NCBI GenBank assembly: GCA_020746105.1
Contig: CM036658.1
Coordinates: 10,586,689 to 10,650,688 of the forward strand
Source of the DNA: Trogon surrucura
Taxonomy: Eukaryota > Chordata > Aves > Trogoniformes > Trogonidae
Length of the DNA: 64,000 bases
Direction: 5' to 3'
The notes beneath the pieces are model-generated. The model saw nothing but the letters and a program-made list of their open reading frames with translations. It was not told the origin of the DNA and made no database searches. The translations under genes and the position numbers were made by a program. This document shows, in pieces, positions 43,398-58,100 of the stretch. Within the stretch, counting starts at the first letter, position 1, and each line of letters begins with the position of its first letter.

Positions 43398-43839
43398 TGT
43401 CCAGAGAAGGACAATGAAGTGATGAATGGACTTGAGAACAAGTCTTATGAGGGGCAGCTGAGGGAACTGGGATTGGTCATCCTGGAGAAAAAGAGGCTGA
43501 GGGGAGACCTTATCACTCCTTACAACTAACTGTAGAGGTGGGTATCAGTCTTGTCTTCTTAGTAACAACTAACAGGTCAAGAGGAAATGGTCTCAAGTTG
43601 TGCCAGAGGAGGTTTAGATTGGATATTAGGAAAAATTTGCTTCATCAAAAGGGTTGTCAAGCATTGGAAAAGGCTGTCCAGGGAAATGGTGGAGTTGCCA
43701 TCCCTGGAGGTCTTTAAAAAAATGTGGAGACAAAGTGCTTAGAGACATGGTTTAGTGGTAGACCTGGCATTGCTTTCTTAATGGTTAGACTCAATGATCT
43801 TAAGTCTTTTCCAACCTAAATGATTCTAAGATTCTATGG
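43398..43839 (+). mobile_element. CR1 LINE 3' fragment, old
   Basis: It begins near TGTCCAGAGAAGGACAATGA, runs through GGAACTGGGATTGG, CTGAGGGGAGACCTTATCAC and GGTGGAGTTGCCATCCCTGG, and ends CAACCTAAATGATTC then ATTCTATGG. The coding frame is broken by several indels and stops. Confidence 0.9.
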
Positions 43840-46800
43840 CTTTACTGTAGTATTATATAAGGCCCTTTTTTCCCTGATGGAAACCTTCTTTCACTATAAG
43901 AAGAACCTCTGAATAGACACATTTTGATGTCTATGCTTATGCTCTTACTACTGAAAACACAGGGCTGAACAAGTCTAAAAACTTAGAGAAAGATGCCGTT
44001 CCTGAAGGATAAATTTATATTTCAAATGTGTTTCCAAAAAAAAACCAACCCACCAAACATGACTATTTCCAAGAAGCAAATATTGCCTGGAAGATGGTCT
44101 TTTTTAAAAAGAAGTACCTTACACAACAATTTATACAATGTGTCTTCATTCAGTGACAGGCTCTGTGGTAAGTGTCTGATTGAAAAGATGTCTCTATAGT
44201 ACTTCAGCAGACAGAGGATATGCCCAGGATTAAAGAACTTAAAAAACAAAACCACAGCACAAAATATGTTGATAGAGTAGCAACAGCAGTAAGACAAACC
44301 TAGAGTTTTTGAAAGGTGTCTAGAAGTTGGTGCAGAAATCTTGCAGATACTGATAAAAAGATTTAGAAATTAAATGGTTTGAGAGAAAAAATATTTTCAA
44401 GACGGCTGACAAGATTTATGTTAGGAAGAACAGGATGGGATATGATTTGTTAGTAAAGATGAGAAGTGATGGACAAATTAACATACTTTGTCAGTCCAGT
44501 TATGACCAGGTAAACATGAGAAATCTTCCAAAACTGCTTTGTAAGGGGAGCATATATTCTTAAGAACTGCATGTTTTTGTATTTTTTCTTCCTTTATAGA
44601 CTGCTATATCTTATTAAAAAACCAACTGTGTTCCCCTGAAAATGTACAGTTACTGAGTTGGATTACTCCACTCTGCTTTCCCATTCCCTGCACTGACAAG
44701 GAACCGCTTGCTAACTATCACAGGCAACCAGCTTACCCAGATGCATTTAAGAAGTTCATCTTTTCGTTTTATAACAATTTGTTGAGAAAGGCCAGAAATT
44801 CTTTCCCACAAAAACTGTGCAGTCAATGCAGTAGAAATCCTACCTTGTCAGAAAGCCTGTGGAATATCAATCACCTTGTCAAGAATAAGCAGAAGGAACA
44901 ACAGTGGGCATCCATGTTGCATTTTCTTCTTCCTCATCATATGTCATGCTGTCCTCAGAGAAATAGCTCCCCACCTAATTTTAAATATTTTTGCCTTTTT
45001 TTTTTTTTTTTAAATAAGTTCCATGAAGTGGAGTGTGTGGCAGAGTCTTTCACATGGAGTCCCACTGTCTTTGGCACAATTCCCTTTTCTGCATGTCTCT
45101 GTTGGGATTTGAATCCATATATCCAAAGGTTAGAGAGAAATACTGATTCCTAATTCTTACATGGCTTAGGGTGGGCTAATCTTAGTCTGTCCAACTAAAT
45201 TCCACTAGACAATACTAGTATAGATTATGTAATGTAGAGAACACATTAATTTTCATGTAATCTGAAACAATTTTGAGTTCTCTTTTCTTGTTTTTACTTA
45301 CAAATTTAACCAAACAAAATACAAGCACTCAGCTTTTCCTAGTGAGTACTACACTTTCAGGCTCATTCAATGAGTCTTCAGAGGAATTCTTATCTTCCAT
45401 GGATGTGTAACACACCTGGAAACTCAAAACACAGCTGGAAACTCAAAGATGACGCTGCACTACTGCGGCTTTTGAGAGGGCTGTTCAAGCCTTATAACTG
45501 GCAACATGGCTGTACTGGGACAAGATTTGCAAAGCACATGCCCTGGTACCACAGCAGGGTCAATGGCATCTTGGGGGGGCTGCAGCCACCACTGCTGCCA
45601 CTGGCAGGGTCTGGGGCGGGGGCACCTGCGAATGTCCCCTACATGCTGCACCCTTACACCACTTCCACTGAATTTCCAACAGGAGGGTTTCATTTTGCTT
45701 GTCCTCTGCCTACACTTTTGGAAAGTCCTCTCTCTTTTGAAAGGTCATAAAACTCTCCATAATGCTGCCATTTGCCAGAGTGTCAAAGTGGATATTCAAG
45801 AGGCACACTATAAGGTAACAACAAACAAATTACAGTGCACCTATAAAGAGTCTACTTCCTGCTGTTCTGAATATTGCAGAATATATTAATAAATATCAAG
45901 GAACTAATAAAAAAAGAAATATTGTCTATCCCTTCTCGCCTCTGATTATTGTAAAAGTGTTGAAAGACATTTCCTGGAGACCGAAACTACATCAAACTCA
46001 GTATGCTGTCTAGGGTGTAATATGGAGAATAAAAATACTCTTATTTCCATCACAGTGCTACATTTTGTATGAGCTGAAGCTCGGTGATCATGTCTGTGCA
46101 GCCACGCACTGACAAGAGGTGGTGCTGCAATGCTGGTGTTGGAATTGTTTTGCTTCTACCCACTTTGGTATTGGAGCTTTCACCGTGAGTAAGCCAACTA
46201 GGGCCAACCAACTGGATCACAGCAACACACATTCATCAGATTGGAAAACAAAGTTATTCAGCAAAAGTTTGAATCATTTGTAGAATTTAAATGGCAGTGA
46301 ATTTTTAATTTTTTTATTTATTTGTTGTCCTTCTGTGTACCAGGTTAATAAAAACACACAAGAGGTTTTTATATGCAGTTTTTGCCAATAGAAATGGAAT
46401 TTGGGTTACAAATTTTACAGGCTTTTATTGGACATAACTTCAGCAATGACTGTGAGATAGGACTTTATTCAGATATGGTGTGATGAATGCCCAGGCAAAA
46501 TGTCAAAAGCCTAAATCTGCTAAATGCTAGTATTGAAACAAAAATACTCTTTCAGTTCCATATTCTGGAGGTTACAGTTCTGAAAATGGCTACTAGGAAA
46601 TGGAAAGTTCTAATTGTAAAGTGAGATTGAGGTAGGGAGGGGCAAAATACCTCTGGGTGGAGTAAGAAAGACCTAGATACACACATATGTATTTTTTCTT
46701 CATGACTTCAGTGCTTCTGAAAGTGTGAAACCAGTAGCAATGTCTTGGATCAGACATGGTGCGGGCAACTACTGTGAAATCCTCCCCATGTAACTCTTTC

Positions 46801-49800
46801 AATGCACCTCAGTGCTGGCTTGTGGTATCCCTCTTGGTTCCAGCCCCAGACCTCTCTTGAGTGGAGGCTGCCAACTGTGTCGTGTTGTGCCAAATTACGT
46901 GGTGGTTTTCAGATATGTGCAAATTGTGCCAAAGAGAGATTTATTTAAAGAAATGAATCAGGTGTTGAATGTTATTATAAATAAAATAGCACCATTTATA
47001 AGCTGAGCTGATTTCTAAAGACTCTTACGATACACAAATTTAAACAATCCAACTTTTTTAAAGTGTTGGGAGGGGGGGTTGTTTTCTCTAGTTATAAAAT
47101 AAGAAAGCCACACTGACTAGACTCAACTAAGAAGTGGTTGGTTAGTCAGTATGCATAGTAGTAACCCCAGGAATTAAGCTGAGAAAAGCCAAACGTGGAA
47201 CAACAGATTCAGTGGAACAACTTCTTGCAAAGTTTTAAGAGTTCCCTTCTCAGAGCTTGTTCTGTTCAGCACACCAAGTGGGAGAGCGATTCGTGTTCCC
47301 ACATAGCCCACATGTTGCTGGGTCCCTCAGTAGTACAAATGGATGGATGTAAGAGAGGAAACCTCTCGTTTTAGGTTCAACCACTGCCAGATGAAAAAAA
47401 AAAAAAAGCCACAGAGCATAAAATTATAACAAAAATATTTTTAACTGCATACCTCGACTTGTTTCTTGACTCCATTGTTTTGGAACCAGCACTGATGAAA
47501 GAGAAAACAAAAGGCCTGGTTACTATGTTAAAAGTGTATTTGAACCCTTAGGGTAGGATTTTTGAAAGTGCTTAGCACTGGCCTTTCTTTGCCCCCTCTG
47601 ACATCAACAGGAGCAGAAATAAGTCAAAGCAGACAATGCTACCCTCAGCATGTGATATAGTAAAATTTATACCTCACGTAACTCCGCATTATTCCTCTTT
47701 CCTCTCATATAACTAATGCTCAGCTTTAATTCATTTACTCTTCAAATTGGTTAGCTGGGAATATCCAACGGCTGAAGTCACTTTTGTTACTTTGTCCTTA
47801 AAAAGACTTGCTTCTTTTAGGGAACGTAGGACAAATGTATGCAATCTGAAAACCTATTCAAACATCAGGGCAAAATGCTGATTAATTCAACAGAAATCAG
47901 GGAGTTCTGTTAAACATAACAAAATGGATGATTGGTCAGGGCTCTCTAGTCTATGAAATGATCTAAAAATCTTGCAAACGCTGTGAGACATTTCTCTGCA
48001 GTTGCTAGCCTACCTTGGTTTTACCTGAACTGGAAGGATCACAGCAACAAATTTTTTTATTTACATTTTTTTTCTTTCTGGTTGACTAATATTTTCTTTT
48101 CTCACCAAAAGATAAAGAGGTAAAATGAAACAAGCACTTAAATGTTTTAGACCTGTAAAGTTTAAATGGACCTCTGTTTGTAAGCTCAGGTCTGGGCTTT
48201 TTTAATAGGATCATCAGTTCAGAAAGAATGTAATAGCATAATGGTCCCCTTTAAATCTGATCTAAAATTGAGGGCTCAAATTCTTTTCTTGGTTACACCA
48301 CAGTGAGAGTAGGCTACTACTAATCAGTGAATTTTCACTGGTAGCTTGCATGAGCACTAAACAAATTTGGATTTAGCATACAGATGTTTTTTAGGTCCCA
48401 AACACTAGCACTAAAATACATATAAGGATAAGAACTAAAAACCTGTTATTTCCTGGTCACTTTGCTTTAGAACTAGCCTAATGTCCTGCAAGCATCTCAT
48501 TTCCACCTGATGAAAATGCCAGAATCAGGAAGTTTTTACAGAATTCTGGAAAAAAATGCAGAAGAATTAATGTTACCAATTAATTACTATATGCAGCAAT
48601 CCAGTTCTTCAGTGGTGAACAAGACAAGCATACATAACCAACCTTGGTCATTATTTTCCTAGTTTTTAAACAACTATTTCAACCAACTGTATTCAGAGAT
48701 GGTAAGAATCAGCAAAGAGCATTTGAGCTTTAGAGACATCCCAGTCTGAACCTGGAAGCTGGGTTGGATCATAGTCCTAGATTTGAAAGTGGAGGAAATG
48801 TAGAATGAGTGTAGATCCTCATCCAAACAGCCTGGCTTAGGCTCATCACTGTTCTTTTGGATTTCTCTGCCAGATTCTACTGGCTGATTTTTTCCAAAGC
48901 AGATCGTTTAACAGGGACGTCTATTGCTTTTGTGTGGTTACTTAATGGAACTGCTCAATGCCACAACTTTGTTAGAAATCTTTTTTTTGGTATAGTGTCC
49001 TCTCATTTTCCTCAGTTTCCTAGTCAAACAGTATATTTTTCAGTCATGGTAGTGTTTTCCTTTATGTATGAAATGTTAATTGCTAAGGTAGATGCAATTA
49101 GTTTTTAAACATGGAATTAAATGATTAGCATTAGTTTTAATTAAGAGGTAAGCACTTTTCTTGTCATAACCTTGCAAGCTTCAGTTGTTATGACAAATAC
49201 TGTACGTGTAACTTTTTAATACAGAGAAATTATTGCTGCTCCTTAATAGAAATTTCCAAGAAACTTTTTTTCTTTTCTTTTCTGAACCACAGACACCATA
49301 AAAGTGAATTCAGCACCACTCGGCTGCTAAAACAGTCATATGGAGCACTGGCATGCTTCCCTCTTTCAACACGGAAGATTCTATAGAGCAGACAACGGTG
49401 ACCTAGTTACAAGAGGTACTATAGGAAAAAAATTGAAAACGGGGGTAGAGTAATATTACAGGACACTCTTTCTAACTGTCAGTGGCTCCTGCTGCAAATG
49501 GTTCAGAAATAAAAGGTTTCTCCATCTTATGGCGCTAAGATTGCTCATCTACAACATATAAAGAGATGAATTAGAATATATAGAGGGAATATCAAAGCTA
49601 AAATATTTTGTAAAAACATTTTAGAGTATGCTCTTCCCCATTTTTCCCTTTCTTACTTTGCTGATGAGCTAGTAGATTCAAGTGTAAATTAACCAGCAGG
49701 TGGTAGCAGTGTTTAAGATTTCTAAAACTGGTATATAAATCATGGAAGTTACTAACATATAGACAGGGAAAATACTTCAGAGACTACAGAACACACAGTC

Positions 49801-50454
49801 AATGCCTCAGCAAGTTTAACTTCATGGCAGGTTCTTGCATTATTATTGATGATGGAAGAACATTTGCTTGTGATTTCAAAGCTAATTTCATGGTCAGGGT
49901 AACAGTAAATTAATACTAATAGGGACCTTTTTAGGAGTTTTGGGTGTTTTTTTTGGGTTTTTTGGGTTTTTTTCTTTCAAAAGGTGAATTTTTAGCCTGA
50001 TGGTTCTTCTTTACTCTAGTCCTCATTTCATCACTTTTGGCTCTGGATCTGCAAACCACAGAAACAGTTCGAAAGAGTTCACATTGGAAGTTTGGGTTAT
50101 TTTTCACATCTGCTTCAGTTCTAGCACATTTCAGCTCTGTAATTCTATTCTATTTGTCTTTCTTTATTATAGTTATCAAAGTGAATGAAAAAAATGCACT
50201 CCATGCATCATCTCTTTGTAATTACTTTTGTTACCTTAAGGTAAGTGATTGCAAACAACATGAGAGCTCTGGATGTTGTCGCAAAACCTCAAAATTTTAT
50301 TTTAACAGGAAAATTTCTGTGTTAATAAGATAATTCAGAGCTGTGATAAATGCAGTAGATGTTAATGGCTAGTTCATTTCTGCAAAATGGCTGAGGCAAA
50401 TGCCTGGTAAGGAAAAGATGCAAGTGTGGTATTAGCACTGTAGCAAGGCAACTA
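43840..50454. other. Intergenic, nothing recognised
   Basis: Long AT-rich stretch with no repeat family identified. A GC-richer patch at about 45460-45700 is open on both strands but matches nothing I know. A T-rich tract broken by GGG lies at about 49935-49980. Confidence 0.5.
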
Positions 50455-50528
50455 GATACCTGGATGCGTTACCGTATGGCCTGCCCTAGGTGATCCTGCT
50501 CTGGCAGAGGAGTTGGACTAGATGATCC
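50455..50528 (+). mobile_element. CR1 3' remnant (74 bp)
   Basis: ACCTGGATGCGTTACCGTAT, then GGCCTGCCCTAGGTGATCC, then GAGTTGGACTAGATGATCC is the end of CR1 ORF2 and the start of its 3' UTR. The terminal tail is missing. Confidence 0.8.
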
Positions 50529-53500
50529 TCAGTTTTAAGAGGTTACAATGAATGCATCCAAATTATGTTTAAGACCATTTCAATAACAGCCCACATTCAT
50601 GTAAATATTAGCAAGAAAACTGGGACAACAAAATATACCAGGCACTGAATAACATTCAATTTCGCTGGTTTTCCTTTTTTTTTTTTCAACTTCTGTGGGC
50701 TTGTCGTTTGAGTTTAAGATATATTCATTGCTCTTCTCCATATCAGGCAACTCAAAATCTCACAAAATCGGGAGGAAAAGCATGAACGTTAGGATAAAAT
50801 TGTGACAGAAATAGAAAATCACTTATATTGCAAAATAGTTCCTATAAATTATTTTTGTATTCTGTACCCTCTCTAATTTAAGGGGAGTAGAAAAACATAT
50901 TAAAAGAGAAGTAAGCAGTGATATATAAGAAGAAAACAGCAGGTCTGAGTGATAAGCAAAAAACAGAAAATGATTTAATCATAACATGATCCCATCTAAA
51001 TACAGCCGCAGTAAAGTAATGCAAACAATCAGCAGACAAGTAAAAGGGTCTCAAAACAACTGTTTGGCTGAGGCAATTTTGTCTGTTGTGATGTTCCCAC
51101 TGACTTCATTTGTCAGTTTAGCAAAGACAAGATGCATTCACTTATTTATACAGACTCAGCTAAATTTATACAGCTGCCCTGCAAGATGTTACATCCGGAA
51201 TGCTTCATTAGAAACTATCTGTAATTATTCTGGCATTAAAAAGAATTCATCATATGATTTTAGCATGATTCTTTAAATATTCCAGAACAGAATGCTTATG
51301 TAATGTGCATTTAGCATAATAACTGCCAGAAAACTATGCTGGTGTAGCAGCACATAGCAATTCCCAGACTGGGATGTACATCTTCACTCAGTGTCTTAAC
51401 ATGCTATATCTTTTAAGAAACAGAGATCTTGTTTCCTTCTTGGTACTTCAGAGGCAGTTGCAAAGTATAAACCTGATACAGCTGCCAAGAGCTGTTCCTC
51501 TTGGCAGGGTCAACCACATTTTTGGGAACCCAACTTCCTCTCTTCCATTTACTGCCAGTAATTTATGGAAATTTTTTCATTTCTTCAGATTGTTTTCTTA
51601 TATATTTCTTTCTGATAAATGTTTTTTTATTAATTGATCTTGATTCAAAAAACTCCTTAGATATTGTCAATAACATTTTCTCTTTCTTGCATGAAATGGG
51701 TTGTGATCACTACTAGTAAAACATCATTTGCTGACTTGCATCTGCTAAAGGTATGAAGAACAGGTAACTGCAGTCATTAAGAAAAAAAGGAGAAAGATGA
51801 TCTATGAAATACAGTAAAGCTTAGTTAAACATTTGGCTGAACACACAACTTCACAGATTGTCCTTAAAATTGTAAATGTATGCAGTTCCTGAACTAAGTT
51901 GTTCATCAATTACCATGTGTTACCCTCACAAACCTGTTAAGGACCCAATGGGAAGTAGACTAGGAAAGCTTAGCTGATTCTCCTCAGTAACGGGGTGCAA
52001 TTCAGCAGTTGCCGAGAAGTTATAGAGACGTGTCAGCACATCGTATCTGAAATTAAATGCATTGAATACCACAGTTGCACAGCTTCCAGCCCAAATCTGG
52101 CTTCTTTGGGCCAGCTTGGGCTAGAGGAACCAAGTTCACATCTCTCTGCAGCTGCCTGTATAGGTTTGCCTTGAGAACTGGGGTGTCTCATCGCAGTCTG
52201 CTGTTCTTTCTTTCTTTTCCCTGTGTTTGCTACAAATTTCTCACACTGCTGTGGACCTATGGCAAAGCTTGCCAAGTTAACATGAACACAATACCTCAGT
52301 TTGTGTCCCTGTTGTTCCAGACGTTCTGGTGCTTCAGAATTTCTGACCTTCTACTACACGTTAGTTTCAGAAAATATGTAATATTTGTGGTAAAAGGTAT
52401 AAACTCCATCCATTGTCATGGATTAGTGATAGGGTTAGGCTTGGGAGAGAAATAAAGCCAAAAGATCTCATTCGTATGGAGCTAGCAAAAAAGTGGTGAG
52501 TTGCAAAAAAGGTGTCTCTCTGAAGGCAATTTTCCCCTGGGCTGTTGTGTTAAGTCTAGCCAGGATATGCTTAAATTGGCCTTGCCTTACACATCATGAA
52601 GAATTATCTGAGTCGTGTGCTGTATTTTATGTATGTATTATATGTCTCTCAGCCACATGAGCAAATCTATGGCTTAGAGCATGAAGAAGATTGGGAATGC
52701 TTATAGCTGATAGGTAAGACAAGTAAGTGATTTTTAAAGGATAGGTTGAGCACAGCACAGACAACAGACAATTAATTTTAATTGTTTTTAGATTACCATT
52801 TATGCTTTTTCTGCTTCTCAACACCTCTGTTCATGATCCACAGAAGGTCTAATCTGAATTCCACTCAATAAAAGTGAAAGGACTCCTTTGGAACTGAATG
52901 TGGACCTGAGATACTGCTTCTGTACACTGGCTTAATGAACACCAGAAGTTTGCTCTTTTATGTGAACGTCAACTTCATTTCTTTATAAGGAGGGCATAGC
53001 CTCATTGTTTGAATTGCCAATGAAAAATGTAACAGCAATTTTATATCACTGTGCGATGAATCACATTTGTTTATTTCGAAATCTATTTCATCAGCTTTTC
53101 CAGTCCACAGAGAGACGTAGCTCAAATTTCTTTATGGACTGTATTCTTAGTAAGGTCATCCAGTCCTCAAATTGGCTTTTTCTTGTGGATTACTTGAAAG
53201 GTTTGTTCATTTGGTGTTTTTGGGTTTTCAGGTTGTAAATTTCTGGAATGACAAGTAGCGTTTGACATGTGGCCTTCATTTGCTTTTATTTCAGCTATCC
53301 TTTCATTATCCATAGATGCCTTTCATATCAATGCTTTCTTTATGAAACTCTTTACCTTGTCTATATTACACATTTAACAACTACTGTATTACACATTTAG
53401 TAAGTTATTTTCATACTCACTTTGCAAAAAGAATCATAGTAATAGTTAGAAGTCTGCAGTAACCTAGTATGATGGTTTATTATCTTTTGGTTGTGCCTCA

Positions 53501-55097
53501 TACGTACTCATGTTACATCACCAGACAGTAAGCAACTCCACACATTCTTTTTTTCAGTCAAGGAGATTACTCTTCTACTTAAGGTAGTGTTGAGAAAACA
53601 TGTTCCAGAAGGACAGACATCTGCAACAGCTGAGCTCTTAAGCATTATATTTCTATATGCCTGTGAAAGTGCTTAATCCCTCCCTAAATTTTTTACCTAT
53701 CATTAGCTACCATTATGAGCATTCCTGTCAGTAGCGTGTTCTGCTGTGACTAAACAAAAATTAGTAATGCCACACTGACATTCTCTGTCGAGCATAATAA
53801 GGCCATCTTGTTTGAGATTTTCTTTCAATTTCCTGCCATGGTGTTTTCCTTGTGTAAGGCTGAATGATCTTTTAAGCAGTAGGCATGCCAGGTATTGATA
53901 GACCTTTTAGTCTATATGACAGCTGTCTTGCTAAGGTAAAAGCTAGGACTCGTTTGTGGTTTTGAATGTAGCAAAATATTCAAAATATTTTTCCTTTTTT
54001 TAAAAAATAATTTTCATATATTTAAGAGATTATTACCCTCCTGGGTGAAAGGGATGTTGAGATGCTAAGAAGCAAGGAAGATAACATGACCTGCTTGTTG
54101 TACTGATTCATGGGAAAGGAATCCAAGAACATAAAGTAACACGAAGAAATTGCAGTGTTTGTCCAGCTGACCTCTGTCTTCTCACCAGGCATGAATTATT
54201 AGCCTAGTTCTAGAAAATATGCTGTGAATAATCAAGTGCCTTGTTTTTGTGATATAGCACCTGGACTTGTTTAAGAAAGGGATGTCATGTTCACAGACAG
54301 CCTAAGGAAGCTTATCAGATACTGCAAATAGTGCAGTCAGCCTGTACATGTCATTTTGCTTTTATAGGATTGAACCATGGCTGAATCAGCTGTGAAAAAT
54401 TACTTCTTATCTTTCATAATTTAGGGCACTAGAGATTACTGAGGGAAACTGAAGCAGTTGAAACATATTTAAAACCAGTTTCACAAATTGTCTATTTATT
54501 TTTCAAAGTTAAACTGAGAACTCTGGAAGAAGATCACTCTCCTCTCCAGTAACTACCCACACTGTCCCTCAAGCTCTGTGCTATCACAACCTGTTACTTC
54601 TCTTTGCTAGTGTCACCATCTAAGTAAAATTTAAATGTGTAAATTGGCAAAACTTTATTCAATAATTTAGATCTGCCATTCTGGATAACTGCTCCAGTTT
54701 CCTGGTTGGATTACTTACAGTGACTGTAACATGAAGAGCTAATCAGCTGTAATCAGCTAGCGAGCTTTCCCTGTGGTTGCACACAGCTGCTGCTGCTTAT
54801 TGTTACCCTTTGAAAATACACATTCCTTTTGCTAATGAAGAATTAAACTGATGATTACAAAGCAATGGATAACAATGATGAGCAAAGTTCTGCAAACCAG
54901 AAGCAAGAACTGAGGAACATAGACTGTACTTTGTTTTAGTAAAAGCTTGCGGGTTGTTTTGGTTTAGGTTTTTTGTTGTTGTTTTTGTTTAATTCCAGGG
55001 AATAGGTACACATTTTGTTGCAAAGGGATTGCCTGGGGGAGGATAACTGGGCTGGTACTTTTGTTAAGAATAAAAATTAGAAAAAAGTATTTGGAAA

Positions 55098-55126
55098 TAT
55101 CAATATCAAGACTATTGATATTGATA
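55098..55126. repeat. Perfect 12-bp inverted repeat with 5-bp loop
   Basis: TATCAATATCAA, then GACTA, then TTGATATTGATA. The two arms pair perfectly. Confidence 0.9.
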
Positions 55127-58100
55127 GACTGTTAAAATACATAATTTTAAAACTCCTTTTATTTATCCGGTTTATGGGTAGGAAAATGATGCACACATGG
55201 TCACAAGCACTTCTTTCTATTATTTTCTTTTAGTGGAGAGGGATACAAGTTTGTTCTACATTACTGTTTCCAGTGTATTTTTGTTTCCAACAGAAAATCA
55301 ATTCCTGCAGCATATGATCCTGGATATTTTCCCCGTGTGCTTAAGCTTCAAGTTGGACTACAACAGGAAACCACTCTTAATCTTACTTGATGGTAATGAT
55401 ATGTTCAGCAGAAAGGTCACATGACTACTAGATCTATCTTAACTTTTCCCATTCAATGAGACATTGCTAATAATTCAATTAAGGACCCTCTCAGGGTTGA
55501 CCAAAACTTCTTAAAGTGTTGTTTCAAACAACTCATGTTTCGAAGATCACATGGCACTGAATAATTCCCTTTCCTCTTTGGTGGACCTTGTCCATGAGAC
55601 TCTGCAGCCTCCATGAGCAACTTATTCCAGTGCTCAGGCATCCTATTCCAGGGGTCCTTCCCCTGTTCCTGTCCTTTTACAGACAAGCATCACTCTTGTT
55701 TTTCTCCAATTATTATCTGTCATTGCCACTAGGCAGGTGAATGTTCCTGATCTTTCCAACTTGAAATCGGAATTTAATTACTTCAAAGGTGACTGTAGAC
55801 TGACCTGGTTGCACAGAAATGGACCAACAGTGCTCTAGGGCTGTTACTGTAGCACAAGGCAGTAACAAACAACTCTGGGAAGGCAATGCATTAGTTTTTT
55901 CTTATTCTGCAAAGATCATGTAGTTATGCTCTGCTGCAAACCTTGTATTTACCTACTTCAGATCCTTGACATTTATCTTTTCCCTTGCAATTATTAAGAC
56001 TGTTGTAGGAAATATTTACTTGCTAATAATAAGAATGAATGAGAATGATCTACCCTCCACCTTGTATGAAATATCACCTCTCCCTGTTCTCCTTCTAAAA
56101 TGTCCCGTCCCCATCCCCCCTCCCCGCCCCCAATTTGGAGAATAGGAATTTGACAAATATGAAAAGCGGAGTTAAATTCATGAAACTGAGTTTCATTCTC
56201 ACCTAGAGTCCCCAGATTGGTGCTACTGCTGCTGCCAGCATCTCCACTGTTCTACTTAATCACTGACTGAATGCACAAAGGATAACATTCGTACCTTTCC
56301 CTTTCTTTTGTGCTTAGAATAGGTCTTACCATATGTCCTCACGAAATATGTTCTGATCATCAGGCTCTACGATGTTTTGAAATAGGCTCTTTTCTGTCTG
56401 ACTCTGTACTCATTAGATCCATTTCAGATGTCCTGTCATGAATGAATGCCCTAAACAACCTTGATTCAGAACTCGTTACTCAGATATTTCTATTAAACAT
56501 CTAATAAAATATTCCATATCATGAAAGTAACTGAAAGAAAGTCATAATACCCTATAGCCCACAAATGGGAAAGACATCTGAAGCTGCTCTTTTCTGTCTC
56601 TGCTGGAAAGCACAGATTTATGATCAGGGCTCCTTGGCCCTGGTGACAATCCTCACCTGATAATCAGGTGTTTTCTGTCATTGGAGGGAAGCACTGGACT
56701 TAGTAGAAGTTACAAGATACTAGAGTAATATAAGAATAACTCGCCCTCAGAAGTTTTGTGGTGTTGCGCTTAAGGCTTACTCCTTTAAGCATAGATTTAT
56801 AGAAGTAATTTGAGAACAAAGAGAGTGCTATTAAAACTGATTTCGTTGGAAAAAAAGTATGAATTGTTCTAGTATTTTTTGCTCACTGAAGTCTATTTAG
56901 GCAGTTTAAGTGTATGTAATGTGCAACATACATACTAGCAGTGCATAATTTAGGATTCTGTCATCTATGTCTAAATGTCTAGACCAGGTATCCTGTTCAG
57001 TTCAGCAGCAGGCCAGCTGTTACAGTTTACCAACTACTATATAAACACTTGGATCTTGGATAGATTTCAAAAACACTAATGCTATTTGCTTTTCTAGTCT
57101 GCAAAATGACCCATTAGCTCTTCACCCACTGTATGTAATCTACAAACTAGACTTTTTCAGCTATAAACTTGAGGAAGTTAAGTATTTCTATAACTTGATT
57201 TATTTCAATATAAAAGCATAACTATTGGACTTGTTATAAATAGTAATGGACTTTTTATTTTCATTGAAAAGCAGCATTACCATGGTAGAGTACAGAATAA
57301 CAATCAGGAATGTTAACTTCTAACCCTGGTTCTTTCAATGATTTGTGGTATTGTTCCATGTAAATCACTTTCTCATCTTTCCAAACACATTTCACATCTT
57401 CAACTGCTTTTTTGGGTTATAATACTGATGTTTGTAAAACCACCTGATTGAATAAGCGGTATTGTAAGTAACAAAAGCTCTTTCTACATACAAAAAAGTT
57501 CAACCGCAAACCTAGATATAACTGTATTGGATCCACTTGTCCATTTTCTTAGATCTGGCACAATAATAAAAAAATATAAACTACTTTACTTTGAGTAGAA
57601 AATATTGATGACTTCTTCCCTTTGTCTTCAGCTTATAACTTTTATTGGTATCAGTGGGAATTACATATGTAGATGCAAGACTAATGACCAAAAGTTGTGT
57701 TTTAAAGTGCACTATGCAGCAAAGTTTCACATTATTTAGAGTGTTTGGTATCCCTTCTTCCTACTTTCACTAGTTCTGGACTTGCTGATATTTGCCTTCC
57801 ATTTACAGGAGTTCAGAATCATGCCAGTTGGCAAAATTATGAAACACTTAAAGTATCAATTCTGTAAGGAAATGTCATGTGTTACTTCTTTATTTATATG
57901 CTTTTCAATCTAGAATATAACACAATATGATGGGATTTTTTATGACACTAGGTTTTACATATAGCATTAAAGAAGGACGTGTTCTACTCAGCTTTCACTA
58001 ACAACTAAAGCATGTGTAAATATTAAGAAAAAAGCATAATAAATAAATTGGAAATAGTATCAATAAATAACTTCATAGTGGATAAAAGAGGCGTAATGTC

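Noticed and set aside
55453..55686. 77-codon minus-strand frame with a faint CR1-like stretch (CAACTTATTCCAGTGCTCAG)
   Set aside because: Similarity to CR1 is limited to about 25 bases and the rest does not align, so I did not call a repeat.
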